Assembly (NCBI GenBank): GCA_036338025.1
Contig: JAYZDB010000193.1
Location: 1-5,782 of the forward strand
Direction of reading: 5' to 3'
Source of the DNA: JAYZDB01 sp036338025
Lineage (GTDB): Bacteria > Planctomycetota > UBA1135 > UBA2386
Length of the DNA stretch: 5,782 nucleotides
Position numbers and translations under genes: made by a program. Shown here in pieces: positions 1 to 4,096 of the stretch; position 1 is the first letter of the stretch; every line of letters starts with the position of its first letter. The notes under the pieces are model-generated. The model was not told where the DNA came from. It saw only the letters and a list, made by a program, of their open reading frames with translations, and did no database searches.

Positions 1-179
1 ATGCAATGGGCGTGGCAAAAGCCTGGAGCGCTGCGTATCTAGCCCGAAACACCAGCGGTCGAGGAGTCGTGACACTTGACAAGGTGATTCGCGTGATGCG
101 GCGCACCGGCCTGGACATGGGACGAGACTACAAGGAAACCAGCGAAGGCGGCCTGGCGGTCGCGTTCCCGGAGTGCTGA
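1..179 (+). CDS. sdaA: L-serine dehydratase (L-serine ammonia-lyase), C-terminal end, 5' truncated by window
   Basis: The reading frame starting at base 3 stays open from the window edge to the TGA at 177-179 and gives 58 residues. The segment VTLDKVIRVMRRTGLDMGRD followed by YKETSEGGLA closely matches my memory of the C-terminus of bacterial iron-sulfur L-serine dehydratases (E. coli SdaA has a similar SLDKVIETMYETGKDM stretch followed by YRETSRGGLA). These enzymes deaminate L-serine to pyruvate and ammonia in the cytosol with a [4Fe-4S] cluster. The protein ends exactly in cysteine (FPEC-stop). In the Legionella pneumophila enzyme the C-terminal cysteine folds back into the active site as a cluster ligand ('tail in mouth'), so the terminal Cys supports the call. 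The other cluster cysteines lie outside the window. The stop codon overlaps the start of psd. Naming as sdaA rather than a paralogue such as sdaB is by family only. Confidence 0.85.
   Translation, partial: AMGVAKAWSAAYLARNTSGRGVVTLDKVIRVMRRTGLDMGRDYKETSEGGLAVAFPEC
170..173 (+). promoter_or_regulatory. Shine-Dalgarno GGAG of psd inside the sdaA coding region
   Basis: GGAG at 170-173 lies 5 bases before the ATG at 179. This decides the psd start in favour of ATG 179 over the GTG at 173, which overlaps the GGAG itself. The ATG shares its A with the TGA stop of the serine dehydratase gene (TGATG, 177-181), the usual arrangement for translational re-initiation. Confidence 0.6.
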
Positions 180-976
180 TGGGAGCCCTCCGACACATCA
201 GCCTGTCTGCCCTGCCGAAGTTCCTGCTGTCCCGTACAACTGGCTTGTTGACACGGACCCGGCTGCCGCATGCCCTGCGCCCTCGTCTGTACCGCTGGTT
301 CGCACGGCGTTACGGTGTAGATCTCGATGAGGTCGATGGGGAACTCGAAGACTTCGAGAGCCTGGCGAAGTTCTTTTGCAGATCGTTGAAACGCGGCGTG
401 CGCCCCATCGCAGAGGGTGAGCCCCTAGTCTCACCCTGCGACGGCAGGATCATCACGGCCGGACCGATTCAGAACGACCGCATCGAACAGGTCAAGGGCC
501 GCCGCTACTCGGTCAAGCAGTTGTTGCAAGATACGGAACTCGCCACCAGGCTGAGCGATGGCTACCAGGCGACGATCTACCTGGCCCCCGGCGACTACCA
601 CCGAGTACACTCGCCGCTAGCCGGACAACTAGTGCGCGTGACCCACATTCCTGGGGCACTGTTTCCCGTCAATCCAGCCGCGGTAGATAGCATCCCCGAC
701 CTGTTCCCGCGCAATGAGCGGGTGGTATTCCACCTGCGTCTGGCCAACTCAGCACCCGCTGCAGTGGTGATGGTCAGCGCCCTCAATGTCAGCGACACCC
801 GCGTCACCGCTGCGGTCGGCACGCAGCTCGAACTCGGCGACGAACTCGGGCAATTCGGCTTCGGTTCCACGACCATCGTCATCACCCCGCACAGCGGCCC
901 GGCCATTATGGAGATGCCGCGTGAGCAACGGGTCTGGATGGGCGCCGCCCTGCAGTCCGAAGAGTCCGCGTCCTAG
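179..976 (+). CDS. psd: Phosphatidylserine decarboxylase proenzyme, short form
   Basis: The product decarboxylates phosphatidylserine to phosphatidylethanolamine at the inner face of the cytoplasmic membrane. The proenzyme cleaves itself and turns the new N-terminal serine into a pyruvoyl cofactor. From ATG 179 it has 265 residues. Family marks in order: the early segment LAKFFCRSLKRGVRPI (63-77), SPCDGR with catalytic Asp88, DYHRVHSP (139-146) with His141 and His144, FPVN (162-165), ARNER-like PRNER (177-181), and the cleavage site FGST with Gly229/Ser230 (codons 863-868). Asp88, His144 and Ser230 correspond to the E. coli self-cleavage triad Asp90, His147 and Ser254. Cleavage would give a beta chain of 229 residues and an alpha chain of 36. 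It is shorter than E. coli Psd (322): about 20 residues before the cleavage site are absent, and the usual LGST is FGST. It overlaps sdaA by one base and ends 7 bases from the convergent HEAT-repeat gene. Confidence 0.93.
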   Translation: MGALRHISLSALPKFLLSRTTGLLTRTRLPHALRPRLYRWFARRYGVDLDEVDGELEDFESLAKFFCRSLKRGVRPIAEGEPLVSPCDGRIITAGPIQNDRIEQVKGRRYSVKQLLQDTELATRLSDGYQATIYLAPGDYHRVHSPLAGQLVRVTHIPGALFPVNPAAVDSIPDLFPRNERVVFHLRLANSAPAAVVMVSALNVSDTRVTAAVGTQLELGDELGQFGFGSTTIVITPHSGPAIMEMPREQRVWMGAALQSEESAS

Positions 977-1000
977 GACAAGACTAGCCCAGGCCTTCGG
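957..1000. repeat. Nested inverted repeats at the convergent gene junction
   Basis: A perfect 10-bp palindrome, GTCCTAGGAC (970-979), spans the psd stop codon. It is flanked by a 6-bp inverted repeat, CCGAAG (957-962) and CTTCGG (995-1000). The two genes end face to face with 7 bases between their stops, so any transcript termination signal must lie inside the coding ends. There is no T-run on either side, so this is not a standard intrinsic terminator. It may be chance, a Rho-independent-like pause, or a short protein-binding site. Confidence 0.3.
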
Positions 1001-2600
1001 TCCGGATCATCAAGCGCGCCTCTTCGCCAGCCTTGGCCTTGGCGTGCTTTTGGGCGACATACACCAGGATGTCGGTGCCGAAACGTTGCTCCGGCCCGAT
1101 GCTCGCGTTGAAGTGCCTACCAACCCGCAGGAGGTCCTCGGGTTGCAACATACTCTCCTTCTTGAGGCGCTCGAAGACGGGGAAGTTGCTACGCACCAGG
1201 CCAGCTATAAACCCCATCGTGGCATCACCGGTGTAACTGATCATGCCGGACCGGCCCTCCTCACTGTCCTTGATGAGGCGCGCCAGCGCGAGTTGGTAGC
1301 TGCCCTCCACATCCAACACCTCGGCCTGCGCAAGGTGCATCAGGATCCGCAAAGCTTCCACGAGTTTGTGTGCGCGACGCAACCGCACCGCCTTGTCAGC
1401 GAGTTGTTGGCCAGCGGCATCTGGATTGACTGCAACCAGCAACTCAAGATGGGTCTCACCCATCTCAGAACCATCGGCCAACAGCTTGCCGCACTTCTCG
1501 GCCATGACCTTGACCTGTGGTGGCTTGATACGTGAAGCCTGTTCTTTCAGTGGCTTGATCAGCACCCGGACCTTCTCCGGGTTCCGTTCGATGTGCAGAG
1601 ACTTGAGCATCGGTGCCAGCGCTTTGGTATTCACGCTCAGGGCTTCAATTGCAGCCTCCTGCAACCCGGGCTTCGGGCTGTACAAGAAGCTCATGTAGAT
1701 CTTGGCAGCTTCTTCCGTGTGCACATCGCGCAACACCCGCAGGGCAAACAGCTTCATCTCGTCGCGCCGTGAAGACAGCAGGGCTCGCAGCTTGTTGATG
1801 CCCGAGCGACTCCATTCCCTGTGCTCTGCCAGCGCGACCATGGTCGGCTTGACGACAAAGTTCAGGTCCGGTTCCTCGAGATACGCGAGCAATGTGTCGG
1901 ACTGACCGGTGGTCAAGGAAGCCCCGGCGAGCCCGGTGAGCGCGGCCTGGCGAATGACCGGTGGCTGACCTTCATGGGAGTATTTCAGCAAGGTAGCCCG
2001 CGACTGAACGACATTGACTTCCGCCAGGACCCGCAAGCCATTGGCAATCGCGGTCGCCGTCAGGTCCTTGGGGCTCTTCATCCTGGACACGGCCTTCTCC
2101 CGGAACTCCTTGCGTCGGTCTTCGTCGACTTCCTGCAGACGGGCCAACAGCAGATCACACCCCTCGCAAGAGAGCTTCTCCTCGGCGCCGAACATGGCCT
2201 TCACCAGTACATCCATGCTGCTGGGGTCCGAGTTGTGCCCGAGGATATGTACGATCTGCTGCTGCAGCTCATACGGCTCGTTCTCGAAATCCGCGGCCAG
2301 GGACTCTGCCACCGGGCCAGCAATTCCGGGCATCAGGTGGCGGACGAGATCGCTGGTGGTGCCGCCATCCCGCATCCGGCCGACCAGAATCTTGATCGCC
2401 TCAGCGGAACCAATGCTGGCCAGAGCCTGGAGGATGTAACGGTTGAGAGTGTTGTCCCCCACCGTCAGGTTCGAGGACAGCGCCTGTACCACACCCTGGT
2501 CCTTGGGGGAAAGTTCCCCAAGTACTTGTGACGCAGCAACTTTCAGTTCCGGTGTCCCTTCCTCAAGAACACGGACTATGGCCTTTAGGGTCTCGTTCAT
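984..2600 (-). CDS. HEAT-repeat-like alpha-helical protein of unknown function
   Basis: The frame encodes 538 residues with no signal peptide and no membrane segment, so it is probably cytosolic. Most of the sequence reads as paired amphipathic helices of the HEAT/armadillo type. Clear units include residues 1-31 (start, LKVAASQVLGEL at 19-30), 52-75, 85-135, 214-262 (IRQAALTGLAG at 216-226), and 280-322 (MKLFALRVLRD at 282-292; LQEAAIEALS at 313-322). Residues about 400-445 look more like a TPR-style helical pair (ALRILMHLAQAEVLDVEG), and a basic tail (505-538) ends in RTEGLG. HEAT arrays bind proteins or nucleic acids; no catalytic motif is visible, so I assign no function. The ATG at 2598-2600 has no good Shine-Dalgarno, but it overlaps the stop of a 6-codon reading frame. 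It stands alone: convergent with psd and divergent from the glycosyltransferases. Long plus-strand open frames across it are antisense shadows. Confidence 0.88.
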   Translation of the reverse strand: MNETLKAIVRVLEEGTPELKVAASQVLGELSPKDQGVVQALSSNLTVGDNTLNRYILQALASIGSAEAIKILVGRMRDGGTTSDLVRHLMPGIAGPVAESLAADFENEPYELQQQIVHILGHNSDPSSMDVLVKAMFGAEEKLSCEGCDLLLARLQEVDEDRRKEFREKAVSRMKSPKDLTATAIANGLRVLAEVNVVQSRATLLKYSHEGQPPVIRQAALTGLAGASLTTGQSDTLLAYLEEPDLNFVVKPTMVALAEHREWSRSGINKLRALLSSRRDEMKLFALRVLRDVHTEEAAKIYMSFLYSPKPGLQEAAIEALSVNTKALAPMLKSLHIERNPEKVRVLIKPLKEQASRIKPPQVKVMAEKCGKLLADGSEMGETHLELLVAVNPDAAGQQLADKAVRLRRAHKLVEALRILMHLAQAEVLDVEGSYQLALARLIKDSEEGRSGMISYTGDATMGFIAGLVRSNFPVFERLKKESMLQPEDLLRVGRHFNASIGPEQRFGTDILVYVAQKHAKAKAGEEARLMIRTEGLG

Positions 2601-2620
2601 CAGGGCTCGACAGATTTCAT
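2600..2620 (-). other. Possible 6-codon leader frame overlapping the HEAT-gene start
   Basis: On the minus strand ATG at 2620-2618 opens a frame reading MKSVEP and ending in TGA at 2602-2600, whose last base is the A of the HEAT-gene ATG (TGATG). An 8-base G run (complement of the C run at 2630-2637) lies 9 bases upstream and could serve as a wobble-pairing Shine-Dalgarno. The HEAT gene has no obvious ribosome site of its own, so re-initiation from this short frame would explain its start. The frame is short enough to arise by chance. Confidence 0.25.
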
Positions 2621-2704
2621 GGACGGCTACCCCCCCCAGTCGATTATGGCAGAAGAATCACTCCCGTCCAGTCCGATCGCAAGCGACGGGGCACCGGCCA
2701 AGCC

Positions 2705-2756
2705 TCGACAAATAGAACTTAACATATTTTTATATATATACTTATGTGAATGTCGC
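2705..2756. promoter_or_regulatory. A+T-rich island with candidate divergent promoters
   Basis: Bases 2711-2750 are 34/40 A or T, with an alternating (TA)5 run at 2731-2740, in an otherwise GC-rich window. It lies in the gap between two divergently oriented genes. Towards the HEAT gene (minus strand) GCGACA (2756-2751), a 16-base spacer and TATAAA (2734-2729) give a reasonable sigma70-like pair, with a leader of about 120 bases. Towards the glycosyltransferases (plus strand) TCGACA (2705-2710), a 17-base spacer and TTTTAT (2728-2733) are a weaker pair. The hexamers were matched by eye; the region as promoter-bearing is more secure than either exact site. Confidence 0.4.
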
Positions 2757-2813
2757 TATGGCTTTTTCGGATCTGCTCAGCGGCTCGAACACGGAAATGC
2801 CACATTCTGCGTG

Positions 2814-2833
2814 CCCCTTGACGCCACAAGGGG
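2814..2833 (+). repeat. Perfect 7-bp inverted repeat in the glycosyltransferase leader
   Basis: CCCCTTG (2814-2820) and CAAGGGG (2827-2833) are separated by ACGCCA, forming a possible 7-bp stem with a 6-base loop 30 bases before the ATG at 2864. It is not followed by a T-run, so it is not an intrinsic terminator. It could be an operator for a dimeric regulator or an mRNA hairpin in the leader of the glycosyltransferase operon. Confidence 0.4.
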
Positions 2834-2863
2834 TCCGATCTGAGGTGTTTCCGGTCCAAGCGA

Positions 2864-4030
2864 ATGCGAATTCTCGTCGTTAGCCCATTCCAGCCGCATC
2901 CCCTCGCCGACCACGGGGGAGGAGTCTATCTGGGGGCTTTTTTGGCCTCGCTGATGACCAGGGCAGAGGTCGCGGCCGTCCACTTTCAGCACTCGGACGA
3001 CTGTCCCCCGATGGCGGGATTGACGGTCTACTCGGAACCGCGGCTCCGCAACCCGGAGATGAACGGATGGCAATTGTGGGCTCAGCGTATCCGGCTTATT
3101 CGGGACTGGGGGGTGCGCGGCTCACCGCTGGAAGTGGCAAAACACCGGTCGGCCGGCTTCGCGGTCTTGCTGCGGCAGGCCATCACCGAATTCAAGCCCG
3201 AAATCGCACTGGTCGAGTTCACCGTAATGGCACAGTACCTGCCGATCCTGTCCGGCATCAAGACCGTGTTCACCGATCACGAAAGAGGCCAATCGCTGCC
3301 GAAGAAATTCGGCCCCGGCAACATCGGCCGTCGGCGAGACCGCCGTCTATGGCGGCGATACGTGCAGCGCTTCTATCCCTTGGCGGGTCTTTGCCAGGCC
3401 CTCAACCAGGACGACGCCGCCCACCTTACCGGGTTGACAAATTCGCCGGTGAGAGTCCGCCCGGCGCTCGTGAACATCCCCAAGGAGCCGGTCGATCCGG
3501 CCAAGAGCGGTCGCGTGTTGTTCTTCTTCGGCAACTACACCCACCACCCAAACCCCGAGGCAGCCTGCCACCTGGCCCGGGAGGTCCTGCCTCGGGTGCA
3601 GAAACTCCTCCCGGACACCAAGCTCTGGCTCGCCGGACCCAAGGCCACACCCGCCGTGGAAGCCCTGGCGGAACTCGAGGGCGTCCGCGTGCTCGGCTAC
3701 GTTGAAAATATCCATGGCCTGATGCGAGAAGTTCGGTGCCTGGTCGCGCCGGTCTTCTCGGGTTCGGGCACCCGCATCAAAGTTGCGATGGCGATGGCCC
3801 ACGGACTCCCGGTAGTCTCCAACAAACTCGGACTACGGGGTCTGACGGCGCCTCCAGAGGCGGTGGCAACCGGTGAGTCCGCCGACCAGTTGGCTGCAGC
3901 CTGTGTACATTTCCTGAGAGACCCGGCGGCGGCCGCAGCAGCCGGGTCCCACGCGCGCCAGTTCATCGTAGATTCGATGGGCGGCGACATCCTCTTGCAA
4001 CAACAATTGGAACGGTTCCGCGACCTCTGA
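2864..4030 (+). CDS. GT4-type (GT-B fold) glycosyltransferase
   Basis: The 388-residue product fits the usual length of GT4/group 1 glycosyltransferases, which transfer a sugar from a nucleotide donor to a glycan acceptor, normally at the cytosolic face of the membrane. The N-terminal Rossmann-like half starts with MRILVVSPF (1-9) and a glycine-rich loop HGGGVYLGAFLASL (17-30). An acceptor-side segment VEFTVMAQYL ends in TDHE (137-140). The C-terminal half opens with VLFFFGNYTHHPN (218-230), followed by KLWLAGP (253-259), VRVLGYVENIHGLM (274-287), and the donor-binding segment SGSGTRIKV (299-307) to HGLPVVSN (313-320). The conserved glutamate of the EX7E/KxxEA motif is Met309 here. No signal peptide or membrane helix is seen. 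There is a six-alanine run at 355-360. ATG 2864 is chosen because the first beta strand starts there; the nearest SD-like GAGG (2842-2845) is too far to be convincing. The acceptor and donor sugars cannot be told from sequence. Confidence 0.88.
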   Translation: MRILVVSPFQPHPLADHGGGVYLGAFLASLMTRAEVAAVHFQHSDDCPPMAGLTVYSEPRLRNPEMNGWQLWAQRIRLIRDWGVRGSPLEVAKHRSAGFAVLLRQAITEFKPEIALVEFTVMAQYLPILSGIKTVFTDHERGQSLPKKFGPGNIGRRRDRRLWRRYVQRFYPLAGLCQALNQDDAAHLTGLTNSPVRVRPALVNIPKEPVDPAKSGRVLFFFGNYTHHPNPEAACHLAREVLPRVQKLLPDTKLWLAGPKATPAVEALAELEGVRVLGYVENIHGLMREVRCLVAPVFSGSGTRIKVAMAMAHGLPVVSNKLGLRGLTAPPEAVATGESADQLAAACVHFLRDPAAAAAAGSHARQFIVDSMGGDILLQQQLERFRDL

Positions 4031-4077
4031 CATCTGACTCACCTTGATCCAACAAGCAGGCAAGCTCGCCATCGAAA

Positions 4078-4091
4078 CCCCAGGAGAGGGG
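4078..4091 (+). promoter_or_regulatory. Strong Shine-Dalgarno within a CCCC/GGGG mini-hairpin
   Basis: AGGAGA (4082-4087) sits exactly between CCCC (4078-4081) and GGGG (4088-4091), so the ribosome-binding core would be the loop of a 4-bp all-GC stem. The AGGAG core is 10 bases before the CTG at 4097. This is the best ribosome site in the gap between the two glycosyltransferase genes and is the main reason to place the next start at 4097. Confidence 0.5.
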
Positions 4092-4096
4092 CAGTC

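Noticed and set aside
173..178. GTG at 173 as the psd start
   Set aside because: It overlaps the GGAG ribosome site; ATG 179 has proper spacing and the TGATG overlap.
786..1535. Plus-strand open frame of 249 codons overlapping the psd end and the HEAT gene
   Set aside because: Low-complexity Ser/Arg/Pro-rich start in the psd shadow and antisense reading of the HEAT gene; no recognisable domain and no ribosome site.
1821..2531. Plus-strand open frame of 236 codons antisense to the HEAT gene
   Set aside because: It mirrors a well-structured helical protein on the other strand; the product shows no domain and is typical of GC-rich antisense openness.
2619..2843. Plus-strand small frame through the divergent gap
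   Set aside because: It reads straight through the AT-rich promoter-like island and the inverted repeat, has no SD, and resembles nothing I know.
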